Positions 10,572-19,655 of a stretch of DNA of 64,000 nucleotides are shown piece after piece; within the stretch, counting starts at the first letter, position 1, and each line of letters starts with the position of its first letter. The DNA is from Isoetes taiwanensis (taxonomy: Eukaryota; Streptophyta; Lycopodiopsida; Isoetales; Isoetaceae): NCBI GenBank assembly GCA_021234155.1, contig JAJEKV010000030.1, positions 2,315,842 to 2,379,841 of the forward strand, given 5' to 3'. The notes below the pieces were generated by a model that was given only the letters and a program-made list of their open reading frames with translations, had not been told where the DNA came from and did not search any database. Made by a program: the position numbers and the translations under genes.

Positions 10572-11060
10572 TGTTATGAACATGTTAAGGTATATGGGGC
10601 AAAAGGTAAACTAAATTAAAAATCCTTAGCTATGCAAACAAATCCCTCATTAAAGAGATGAGGTGGCATGGCCCGATTGGGTGGGCAAGCCAACAGCCAT
10701 GGGGCTGGGCTGTGGCATGGGCAGCCTCACGAATCCCCTCTTTCAGAGGTCAATTTGATCCCAAGAGGGATCTAGAAGCTAGGAGATGGATCGATTTGGC
10801 CAAATAGGCCCTTGGACTTCAGGGGAGCCCTTCATATCCCTGTTTGGGGCTCTGTATATAAGACCCATCTTCTCTTGAAGTGGGCAGCCTGCTGTAAACC
10901 TGATGTAAGCAAGTTCTTGGGCAAAAATCTGATTGCAAACATCAATCTGAGTCTTCAAGGAAGACTGCAACACCGTGGGGGGATCAGGGATCCCAAGGGC
11001 TGAGGAGGAAGGTGTAGATTGATGCGCTTCGTGGCATCTTGTAAGCCAAGATCCATTACA
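10572..11060 (+). repeat. 5' LTR of the gypsy element
   Basis: It ends ...CCATTACA directly before the primer-binding site. The start at TGTTATGAAC (10572) is the best TG candidate after the LINE fragment but cannot be confirmed without a 3' LTR. A TATA box, TGTATATAAGACCC, lies at about 10852, which is where LTR transcription would start in the sense direction. Confidence 0.65.
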
Positions 11061-11061
11061 T

Positions 11062-11073
11062 TGGTATCAGAGC
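11062..11073 (+). promoter_or_regulatory. Primer-binding site, initiator tRNA-Met type
   Basis: TGGTATCAGAGC is the standard plant LTR-retrotransposon primer site, complementary to the 3' end of initiator tRNA-Met. It lies one base after the LTR end, which fixes the LTR boundary at 11060. Confidence 0.9.
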
Positions 11074-11090
11074 CTGAGTTTGGGGCTGAT

Positions 11091-12776
11091 ATGGAGAAGG
11101 AAATCATGGCAGAAGATCCCCTTATGGGCTTGGCTTCCCTTATCCCAAAAGAAGGAGAAGACCTTCTTGATGAGCTTGCTCCTACGGAAGAAGGGGTGAG
11201 GGAATTAGATGAGCTCACCTCTAAATTCCGTCAGGAAGGATTGGATAATCAACAAGTGCACGATCAGGAAGAAGAACTGGCAGCCCATGATTCCCCATTC
11301 ACACCGGAAGGATTGGAAGATCCTGATCCCTTTAACTTTCAAGGGGAATTGGATTATGCCAAAGCAAGAATCCGTGAATTAATGGGGCAAGTCATAAAAC
11401 AAAAATTGAGCAAGCACATACTAACCAATTGCTCAAGAGTTTGCAACTTCAGTTAACCAAGCAAGCTAATGATGCAGCAGAAAGAGAGAAGAAATTGTTT
11501 GACACCATAGCCCGATTATTGGCAAGGGGCCCAGGGGGCACCAATGCCAATGGGGACCTAACTGTGCCTCGTGGAGACCGAAAGTTAACCAGGCTCAGGG
11601 AGCCCGGGGAAGGGTCTTAACCCAAGCAAACCCCTCTCATGTAAACCCAACTATGGTTGCAAACCAAACTAGCCAAGCTCAAGGAGCTGGAACTAGGACA
11701 ATAGATGATCCCACTGAGGGAGTAGAAGTTATAGCAGCCTTGTCTCTTGAGGAGGTTAAGGGGCTAGAAAAAAGAGATCATCTGAATTACGTGGGCAATG
11801 AAGTCAGGCAGAACAAACCATTCAATGGCTTAACTGGTTGGAAACTTAGTTTCGAGCCACTAAGAAGGGAGATGCAGCCAGGGTGCTGCATGCTGCTCTC
11901 CAGTTGCGAGGGGCTGCTGCTTCTTGGTGGGGGATCCTCATGGGGAGAGGAGTAGAGATAAATAGTTGGGCAGACTTTTGCAAATTCTTTAAGCAAGAAT
12001 ACACCCCTCACCATGATGAACATCATGCGCTGATCCAGCTTAAAAGCATCCGACAAACATGCATCTTACAGCAATACATCAACACTTTGAGAGGTGTATT
12101 TGCAAGGATCAAGGATATGCCAGCACGGATGCAAGTTAGTTATTTTGAAGATGGGCTTAAAGATCATAGACTTAGGGCACACATTAGGCAGGTAAATCCA
12201 GGGGATTTTGAGTCTGCCGTGTCCCTAGTACGCACATTAGCAAGCTCCCCAAGGGAGGAGGGGGAGGAAGAGAGCAAGGAAGCTCGTCGCTTCCAAGGGA
12301 AGCAAAGAAAACTTGAAATTAAGCAAGGAGGGTCGAATAAAAGGGCTAGAGTAGCCCAAGTTAACCCTCCAAGCAATGATAAAGGCAAAGGGGATGCATC
12401 TTCAGGAAAGAAATCCACTAAGCCATTTGCTTGCTACAATTGTGGTGCAAAAGGGCATATGGCCAGGGATTGCCCAAAACCCCATAAGGACAAGAAGGCG
12501 ATGGCCGCTACAACCAAGCAGGTTGAAGGAGAAACCAAGCAACTCTCCGCCATAGCTCGGGGGGAGCCCAGTTTGGTAAGTAAGGAAGATAACTTTGCCG
12601 GGCAAGTTATCCGTTTACTTGGAAAAATAAATAATAGAAATGTTATTGTTCTTGTTGACTCTGGGAGTACTGACAATTTCATTTCTGCAGACTTAGCACA
12701 AGAACTAAACACGGAATTGGTTCAAGTGGCACCATACAAAATTGAGACTGAAGCTGGGAAACAGGTTCAACATTGA
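11091..12776 (+). pseudogene. gag-protease of the gypsy element, frameshifted
   Basis: The likely start is ATG 11091. The frame changes near 11400, between about 11590 and 11650, and again near 11850-11880. From 11883 a 297-codon stretch stays open: capsid-like region (RGAAASWWGIL, FCKFFKQEYTP, SYFEDGL), a basic linker, a CX2CX4HX4C zinc knuckle (CYNCGAKGHMARDC, about residues 184-197 of that stretch), then the aspartic protease start VLVDSGSTDNFIS, with DSG instead of the usual DTG. An in-frame TGA at 12774-12776 ends it. Sequence after that stop continues the same frame, so the gag-pol split is a point mutation rather than a designed gap. Confidence 0.9.
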
Positions 12777-15005
12777 AGCCACGGGGTGGCTGGTGTGCAC
12801 TTGACCATTGGGGATTATGAGGAAACAATGAGTTTTGACTTAGCAAAACTAACCAGATTTGATGTGGTACTGGGTATCAAATGGCTTCAAATGGTTAATC
12901 CTCCTATTGATTGGAAAAAACACTTGTTAGTTATTTCTAAAGGAGGGAAGGAAATTACCCTTCAGGGTACTCCTTATGTAGTTTCCCCCAAGTTAATAAC
13001 GGCTATGCAAGCCAAACGTTGTTTCCGTTCCAACATTAATGAAAAATATCTTGTCTATGTTCTTGACTCCCTTATAGATTCAAAGCAAATAAATGCTATG
13101 GACAAGGATGACAAGCTTGAGAGTTTGCTTAATGAATATAGGGATGTGTTCCCGGAAGAACTCCCGGAAGGAGTACCATTAAGAGAAATCTCCCATGAGA
13201 TAGATTTGGAACCAGGAACTAAGCCAGTGGCCAGGGCGCTATATAGACTTAGCCCCCTGGAGCAAGAAGAAGTCGAAAGACAAATTCAAGAATTGCTCCA
13301 AAAAGGTTTCATAAGGCCTAGCAAGTCACCATTTGGGGCGCCTGTCATCCTTGTAAAGAAAAAGGATGGGAACATGCGCATGTGTATCGATTATAGGGCT
13401 TTGAATAAAGCCACTATTAAAGATCGCTACCCCATGCCTAGAATTGATGATATCATGGATCGATTAGTGGGAGCAAAATATTTCTCCAAGATTGACCTAA
13501 GAAGTGGATATCATCAAATTAGCATTAGGGAAGGGGATGAACCCAAAATGGCCTTTCGAACCAACCAAGGGCATTCTGAATTTGTGGTCATGCCCTTTGG
13601 ATTAACAAATGCCCCAGCCACGTTTATGCGGCTGATGAATACTGTCTTTCAAGGGTATTTAGATAAATTTATCCAAATATTCCTGGATGATATCCTGATT
13701 TACTCAAGGAGTAAGGAGGAGCATTTGGAACACTTGGAAAAGGTATTGATTATGCTCCGGGAGCACAAACTTTATGCCAAAATCTCCAAATGTGAATTCC
13801 TAAAACAGGAAGTAGCATACCTCGGACATATAGTCTCGGAGAAGGGCTTGGCCCCAGATCCAGACAAAGTACGAGCCATAAGAGAATGGCCAGAACTTAT
13901 AGATGTTCCGGATGTAAGGAGTTTTCTAGGTTTAGCCACTTATTATAGGAAATTCATTCCAAAGTTTTCAAAGGTGGCTACCCCCCTAACAGACCTACTT
14001 AAGAAAGGGCAACCCTTTGTATGGGGAAAGGAACAAAAGATAGCCTTTGAACGAATCAAGGGTTTACTTTCAAGTGAACCAATTCTACAAATTCCGGATT
14101 CAAATTTGCCCTTTGAAGTTTACACGGATGCATGTGGACAAGCTCTGGGAGCAGTTGTAATGCAACAAGGGCATGTTGTGGCTTATGAGAGTCGCAAAAA
14201 CCCGGCAGAAAAGAATTATGCCACATATGAACAAGAGTTATTGGCTATAGTTCATGCGTTAAAAACTTGGCGGCATTACTTAAGGTCAGGGACCAATAAG
14301 GAGCCACACAACTTTATTGTGTTCACTGATCATAAACCATTGAAATTTCTGCAAAGTCAAGCAGAAATAAGTCCCAGTTTTAAGCCTTACTGGTTAGATT
14401 TCTTACATGAGTTTCACTTTGAAATTCGACACACCCCTAGGAAAGATAACCCAGTTGCAGATGCACTTTCCAGAATAAAATACATTAATGGAATGGCATC
14501 TCTAGAATGGGATCGCTTCCAACAAATCAGGGATTTGTATGAGAAGGATCAAGATCTAACCAAAAAAGAAGCTTCTCTCTGGACGCAAAATGATGGTTTA
14601 TGGTTCTATAAGGGACGCATTTATGTTCCCTTAGTAGAGAATCTTAGGAAGGAGATTCTGTATGAATTCCATAATACCCATAAAGGGGGCATGGGGGAGG
14701 GAAGACACTCTGAATTGATTAAAAGACAATTCTTTTGGCCTGGTATGAAACAAGATGTAAAATCTTATGTATCACAGTGCCCGGTATGTCAGGTGGTAAA
14801 AACGGATCATGGCAAAATGCCAGGATTATTACAACCGTTGCCCATACCTTTGGAAAGGTGGGAATGCATAAGTATGGATTTCATAGTTGCACTCCCACGT
14901 TCCAATCGACAACACACCCAAGTGCTAGTGATGGTCGATTGTCTAACAAAGTATGCAAAGTTCTTAGCATTACGGAGTGATGCTACTGGACAGATGTGGC
15001 GTAGC
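12777..15005 (+). pseudogene. pol of the gypsy element: RT, RNase H, partial integrase
   Basis: Open from 12786 in the frame of the preceding gag-pro stop. It opens with the end of the protease ([10 protein letters not shown]). RT follows with [16 protein letters not shown] (about residue 180), [12 protein letters not shown] and the catalytic FLDDILIYS (about 298-306). RNase [16 protein letters not shown] (about 443), [22 protein letters not shown]. The integrase N-terminal zinc finger has His in HNTHKGG..EGRH and Cys in CPVC (about 628-667), then core motifs MDFIVALP and [11 protein letters not shown] (about 697-725). The core stops after its first Asp region, so the other DDE residues are missing. 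The last 32 or so residues of the frame are LINE-derived, not integrase. Confidence 0.93.
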
Positions 15006-15196
15006 GCACTGAAGATTAGGACCATCAGCCACAACAATCTCAGAAGCATGAAAAGCAGAAGCAACAACGTGGAGAGTAGTAGGAACTATAGCTGCAGCTG
15101 ATGGTGCTAAGGACGACACCGTCGAAACTATATGTAGAGCATCTTCCATAGCCGAGGAATGCAAAGCAACCGGAAAAGGTTGATGATGAATAGATG
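15005..15196 (-). pseudogene. LINE ORF1 (DUF4283-type) fragment, older copy
   Basis: The minus-strand reading contains [20 protein letters not shown] and VADGPNLQC. These align to SSSMEDALIPV, VSSLAPSSV and MADGPNLLC of the longer ORF1 copy at 15577-15770. It therefore comes from the same region of ORF1 in another copy of the family. It starts where the gypsy integrase is interrupted, so an insertion or recombination involving this LINE truncated the gypsy element. Confidence 0.75.
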
Positions 15197-15242
15197 AATG
15201 TCCCTAAACGTTGATCTCTCGCAACAACTTATGCTTGAAATC

Positions 15243-16658
15243 TTTTTTTTTTCTTTGAAGGACGACAATCTATTATCAAGAAAAATCAAGATACATACAA
15301 GGGACCTGTGACATGGGACTCAAAACCTAGAGGACGAAATAGTCCACTAAGCAAAACCACCCATACACAGTATATACTCACACTCCTTGTGCCACCTTGA
15401 GGCGTTTAATGGCCTCATCACAATCAACATGGTCTACCACATCGAGATGATCATCAACAGACATCAAATTATCATGCCACTGGATAGAACGAGGTCGGAT
15501 AGCCTCGTGAGATGACATAACAGACTTCTTCCTTGCCGCCTTCTTCCAGTTGACCTGCTGCCATGACTCTTTTGTGCACAGAAGATTAGGACCATCAGCC
15601 ATAACAACCTCAGAAACATGAGAGGAAGAAGCATCAACATGGAGAGAATAATGAACTACAGGTACAGATGATGGTGCTAAAGACGACACTGGCGGAACTG
15701 GAATTAGAGCATCTTCCATGGATGAGGAGTGCAACACAACTGGTAAAGGTTGATCATGAATAGATGAAGAAGTAACAACGGGAGCTTGAGCCTGAGAAGA
15801 AGGTTGAACAGATGCCTGAGATGCACGAGTGCCTCGACGAAAGCTAGCAAAAGCCTCCTTGTCAGGAAACAAATGGGCTAATTTTGGACCATTCAGAAGC
15901 TTAAGATCCAACTTCTTAAACCAAGGCCCACTTTTCACCACTATACAATCTGCCAAAGCCGAGTCCACTGGCATTGAGACACAAATCCTCGGACCGTTCA
16001 TGATGGAATGTGAGATATGAACCCAAAGACCAGTTGCAATTGCAACTAGAAATTGATGGGCCATTAGATCAGGAGGAAGATTAGGTATCGAGAACCAACG
16101 AGGCATCTTTAATGCGCGAACCATATCTGGTGTAAAACTAGGAGAGTAATACTGATACATCATATACTCCCCACCAAGTGGATCAATCCCTTTTGATACC
16201 AAAGAGTCCACTGCATCACTACTTTCAAACATAATAAGAACAAAGTTTTTCGCCAACGCCTTGATGGACTGAAAAGGAGGAAGCTGAAGGCGTCTCAAAA
16301 GCCGAGATAACCAAATACGGAACCGTGAAAAATCCAAATAGCCACCAGTAAAATAACCAAGGACTGCACATGAGGATAGGTTCTCAGCACACTTAATATG
16401 AGCTTGATGGTCCACCTCAACCACAGGAATACCAGAAGCTTCAACTACATTCTGACAGTCAGACTGGTAAAATATATCATCTGGAGGCAATTGTTGTTGA
16501 AGCTGAGTCTGTCGAGCTTTCAATGTGTCCAAGATTGCAGACAACTCATCCTTACTCCCTTCGGACAATACCTGTAAAGCAGCTGCTACCCTTGCCTTTC
16601 TAGATGCACTAGATATATCTTTACAAAGCCAATCACTAAATCTTGAAATCTTACACAT
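15243..16658 (-). mobile_element. LINE ORF1 insertion with poly(A) tail, lacking ORF2
   Basis: One open frame (426 codons, 16658-15378) is followed on the minus strand by about 125 bp of 3' sequence and a run of ten A (T on plus, 15243-15252). There is no reverse transcriptase. The 9-bp sequence CTTGAAATC borders the tail at 15234-15242 and recurs at 16642-16650, a candidate target duplication. If correct, the insertion runs 15243-16641 and the first residues of the open frame are flanking DNA. This looks like retroposition of an ORF1-containing, ORF2-lacking transcript, or a 3'-shortened LINE. Confidence 0.6.
15378..16658 (-). CDS. LINE ORF1-like protein, DUF4283 domain
   Basis: This is the nucleic-acid-binding ORF1-type protein of plant LINEs. 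The DUF4283 fold spans about residues 95-240: VLGYFTGGYLDFSRFRIWLS, KNFVLIMFESSDAVDSLVSK, then MPRWFSIPNLPPDLM, the W-hydrophobic-LP motif typical of this domain. A Ser/Ala/Pro-rich, low-complexity C-terminal half follows, with short repeats (SSSMEDAL, SSLAPSS). I see no CCHC zinc knuckle, which many homologues carry. The frame is uninterrupted, which is unusual in this window, but its start may be chimeric (see the insertion entry). Function in the cell is unlikely without ORF2. Confidence 0.7.
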   Translation of the reverse strand: MCKISRFSDWLCKDISSASRKARVAAALQVLSEGSKDELSAILDTLKARQTQLQQQLPPDDIFYQSDCQNVVEASGIPVVEVDHQAHIKCAENLSSCAVLGYFTGGYLDFSRFRIWLSRLLRRLQLPPFQSIKALAKNFVLIMFESSDAVDSLVSKGIDPLGGEYMMYQYYSPSFTPDMVRALKMPRWFSIPNLPPDLMAHQFLVAIATGLWVHISHSIMNGPRICVSMPVDSALADCIVVKSGPWFKKLDLKLLNGPKLAHLFPDKEAFASFRRGTRASQASVQPSSQAQAPVVTSSSIHDQPLPVVLHSSSMEDALIPVPPVSSLAPSSVPVVHYSLHVDASSSHVSEVVMADGPNLLCTKESWQQVNWKKAARKKSVMSSHEAIRPRSIQWHDNLMSVDDHLDVVDHVDCDEAIKRLKVAQGV

Positions 16659-16659
16659 T

Positions 16660-17468
16660 TTAGATTTTATATTATTGAAATGCTACACTGCATGAAACTC
16701 TATACACATTGCTTCTAATTTCTTATAATCAATGACTCATGACAATATTCGTTTTTCACTCCAGGGCTATGTCGATGTAGTTATCCATTGAATATTTTGC
16801 TCTAGCATGTCTCTATTACCTCTATTGCCATAACTATGAGCTAAGATAATTTACCCATGAGTATGATGTTAGAGATATAAACATCTCTTTGAAAATCTTA
16901 GATGGAAGAAATTACACCACTAAAACTGAAGTGTTATATTGGGGTTTGTAATTCTCTTGCCATTGGCAAGGACATCCCTGTTCTATAGCAAACAGAACAA
17001 ACATTGTCTTGTTAACATGATCTCTAGACATAGAACCACGAAAACTTTACCACTGTTACTCTTTTCTAAATGTACTGCGAAGGAGGCCGCCGCAAACATT
17101 TGTCTTTTCTAAATGCAATGCGAGGGAATTTGTGTCACCTTGGACCCGGGGTGAAAAACATTTCCAACTGGATCTCAAACGACAATGCTCATAGTGTATC
17201 TCAAAACGGGATTCAAAATGTGGAATTCACCTTGGAAGTTTCCTATGTATTTTAGAAGACCTTAAAAGGACATGGTTGCATAATAATTGACATTCAAACA
17301 AATCTAAGAAAAAATGCCATTTCAATAGTAGAGTTCTCATTGAGAGCTTTCTTTGGTCACAATCTTCATTACATATTGACTAGCATGTTCTCTTTTATTA
17401 TATCATAATAATATCAAGATTTCAAAGTCCAGAATGCTAGCATGTTCTCCTTGATATCATACTAACTT
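16660..17468. other. No recognisable gene
   Basis: AT-rich sequence without domain motifs. A 61-codon plus-strand frame at 17070-17255 has two near-repeats of TTTTCTAAATG.A(C/A)TGCGA but no recognisable protein signature. Confidence 0.4.
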
Positions 17469-17912
17469 GGGCAAATTATAAAAATACCTTTATATTTATG
17501 CAAAATTGTGAAAATGCCCCTGTTTTGGGGATAGTTTTGATGAAAATGACCGTAACTTTTTTGTGATGGCTCGAATGAAAATGTGTCCTTCCGATATATT
17601 GTAGGTAAAAATGATATCTTCCTAACAAAGCTAGAATCACCTAAATCAGAGTTCGAAATCACAAGTTATGTTACTTTTAATACACAAAATGTTATAAAGA
17701 TTTAGGAGACTATAACTTAAGATTTCGAACTCCGATTCAAGTGATTCTAGCTTTGGTGGAAAGAAATCATTGTCATCTACAATGCATCTGGAGTATATAT
17801 TCTCATTCAGATCATCACAAAAAGGATACGATCACTTCCATTAAAACTATCCAAAAAATAGGGGCATTTTCACAATTTTGCATAAATATAGGGGTATTTT
17901 TACAATTTTCCC
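17469..17912. mobile_element. Foldback (MULE-like) element with long inverted arms
   Basis: The two ends are inverted: GGGCAAATTATAAAAATACC on the left and GGGAAAATTGTAAAAATACC read inward from the right. Complementarity continues through TTTATGCAAAATTGTGAAAA, TGCCCCT and GGATAGTTTT and on to TTCGAA(A/C)TC near 17655/17730, giving arms of about 190 bp around a short loop. Plant foldback elements with GGGNAAATT.TAAAAATACC ends are familiar to me as MULE-related. The flanks TACTAACTT and TACCAAATA match at 6 of 9, so the target duplication is weak. Non-coding. Confidence 0.65.
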
Positions 17913-18118
17913 TACCAAATATCTAGATTTCAAAGTGCAAGATGGCATTTGGCAATGGAAAGAAGTGTTGGGTATTAAATGTTTGAAAGCAAAAATGCAT
18001 GTCATGGATAATTTTTGGGAATATTAAAATTTTGATATTGAGTGATTCTTATAATAAGCTGGGCTGGAGGTCAAATAGGTGCCAAAGCCAAGCCAACGAA
18101 TCTGTATATAAATATATA

Positions 18119-18252
18119 CTAGTAAACGGGTGCCCGGCGTTGCCGGGCTAATGTCCTGGAATGTATTTTTGCTCGGCCTTCAGAGAAAGGGAATTCAAAA
18201 CATTTCTGAGCATATATCTATAAAACTTTGATAGTTACTACATATGATGCAA
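18119..18252 (-). mobile_element. Helitron 3' end (minus strand)
   Basis: On the minus strand the hairpin GCCCGGC-AAC-GCCGGGC (18148-18132) is followed by ACCCGTTTA and a CTAG terminus (18122-18119) with T next. A hairpin about 10 nt from a CTRR end inserted before T is the diagnostic Helitron 3' structure. It is the same family as the array at 25.5-59.6 kb. Continuity is lost at the LINE at 18253. Confidence 0.8.
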
Positions 18253-18776
18253 TAGGAAGGAAGGAAGGAAGGAAGGAAGTTTATTTTAACGTCCACGGAG
18301 GCCAGAGGCCTATGAGACGCAATGTAACGGAGCGGGCAAAAAGCCAAAACCCCAACACCAAAACAAACAATGTAATCAGACAAGTAGAACCCTACTACCG
18401 GGATGAAAAAACCCCACTTGGGAGGAAAAACCCTAACAAGAGGGCTCTCAAATACCATGCCCGGAAGAGCAAGTCCGACGGTCGAAATCTGCGGGATGTA
18501 AGCTCCCGGTCGCGCTACCATAGGTGATGCGAAGTAATCGATGTAGCGGTGTGTCGTCGAGCATCTAAGATCGCTGTGCACCGCCGGACATGGGCATATC
18601 TTTGGGCACCGCTGGAGGGCATGGTGCTCATCCTCTATCACGTGCATCTCACAACACTGACATATCCTCTCCTCCCTGGGGATCCCGTGCCCGCCATTCA
18701 CCCCCCAGCGACCTAGATAGATACTTATTAACAACATAGATTGTAAATCAAAGTTCGTCATCATGGAAGATGGCAT
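18253..18776 (-). pseudogene. 5'-truncated LINE 3' end with (TTCC)n tail
   Basis: The minus-strand reading from 18776 has GIPREERICQCCEMHVIEDE followed by HHALQRCPKI, the C-terminal Cys/His cluster found after the reverse transcriptase in jockey/I-like LINEs. A 3' untranslated stretch ends in AAAATAAAC then (TTCC)5 at 18275-18253, a microsatellite tail rather than poly(A). The break at 18776 is the usual 5' truncation. It may belong to the same family as the RT fragment at 9.7-10.5 kb, but the two do not overlap, so this cannot be tested here. Confidence 0.75.
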
Positions 18777-18795
18777 TTAGACCATGGTACAGAAC

Positions 18796-18826
18796 AAACT
18801 TAATAACGCCGGACCCGTTTACTAAC
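18796..18826 (+). mobile_element. Degenerate Helitron 3' end (plus strand)
   Basis: AACGCCGG-ACCCGTTTACTAA on the plus strand matches the right half of the family hairpin plus terminus seen inverted at 18119. The left half of the hairpin is lost. It faces the 18119 terminus with the LINE in between. Confidence 0.5.
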
Positions 18827-18828
18827 GT

Positions 18829-19060
18829 TTACATATATACATGTGTTTTTACTCGGCCTTTAACATTCATATATGCAACTTCCGATAGAACCTCCATCCT
18901 TCGATAAATGAGTACCTTTATGCCTTGGATTTCTTGAGCTTTCGAGAGTGCCACATAGAATACTGGATTTGGCAAAAACAAACCAACCATTTGCATTGTT
19001 TGACCCTGGGACTTGTTGATTATCATACCAAAAGCTGCAACGGAGATTGCATGCGCTCAA
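18829..19060 (-). pseudogene. Helitron helicase (RepHel/PIF1-type) C-terminal remnant
   Basis: The minus-strand reading has MIINKSQGQTMQMVGLFLP, then NPVFYVALSKAQEIQGIKVL. MTINKSQGQTL..VG..LP.PVF(SHGQL)YVALSR is the C-terminal SF1 helicase signature of plant Helitron and PIF1 proteins. The SHGQL-type residues between PVF and YVALS are deleted in frame, and a frameshift lies just upstream, where MQSPLQLLV corresponds to RR.FP..LAFA. The adjacent 3' sequence (TTTTTACTCGGCCTTTAAC, 18846-18864) resembles the subterminal sequence of the array Helitrons, so this may be a relic of an autonomous relative. Confidence 0.8.
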
Positions 19061-19232
19061 ACTGGAACAACATTGGCCCTAAATATTCCACGTTCCAAAA
19101 GAGGGTTTTTCACCTCTTTTTTTTTTAAGATGATAAACGATAATGTCAGTAAAAGTTGAGATGTGAATTATTTGCTTTTCACGTACACGAAGGATGTGTC
19201 TATGGGATGTTAATATATTTAGTTTGGAATGC

Positions 19233-19275
19233 TCTAACAATCTAGTAAGCGTGTGCCTGTCGTTGCCAAGCATTA
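19233..19275 (-). mobile_element. Degenerate Helitron 3' end (minus strand)
   Basis: CTAGTAAGCGTGTGCCTGTC then GTTGCCAAGCATTAGTATG on plus is an eroded version of the family terminus. The hairpin arms no longer pair perfectly. Confidence 0.5.
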
Positions 19276-19655
19276 GTATGAGTGTATATTTATATGAACT
19301 TTTGCTGTAAGACTGCTCAATCAAAACTGCTAGAGTCGCACTAAATTTTGGTAGTATATATCCACGACTTCAGAATTATTATGTCATGGCCACCTAAAAG
19401 CATACCACCTGCAAACCAAGAAAAATGTAGTATTGCATGGTAGATCAAATTGTCTTATCACAGGGGGAGAATATATGGTCTTTAGTGAAAAAAAGGAAAT
19501 AAGAGATCTCGAGGTGCATAACTCTAGTGGTTGTATCAATGCACTGTCTTCTACTCTAGAGTCACGTTTTTCATTTGTGTCAAACAAAGTGCTTAAGCAA
19601 GAATTCTCTAACATTTACATTTTTCTTAGCCTTTAATTGATGTGCAACCTTACTA

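Larger units (their letters stand above)
10572..15005 (+). mobile_element. Degenerate, 3'-truncated Ty3/gypsy retrotransposon
   Basis: In order: 5' LTR, tRNA-Met primer site, frameshifted gag with CCHC knuckle, protease, RT, RNase H and the start of integrase, the standard Ty3/gypsy order (RT before integrase). It breaks off at about 15005 within integrase, where LINE ORF1 sequence begins. No 3' LTR or polypurine tract is found up to 16.7 kb, so LTR age cannot be measured. At least three frameshifts and one in-frame stop make it non-autonomous. Confidence 0.9.

Noticed and set aside
18228-18527. 99-codon plus-strand frame over the LINE 3' end
   Set aside because: Antisense to the LINE C-terminus and its (TTCC)n tail.
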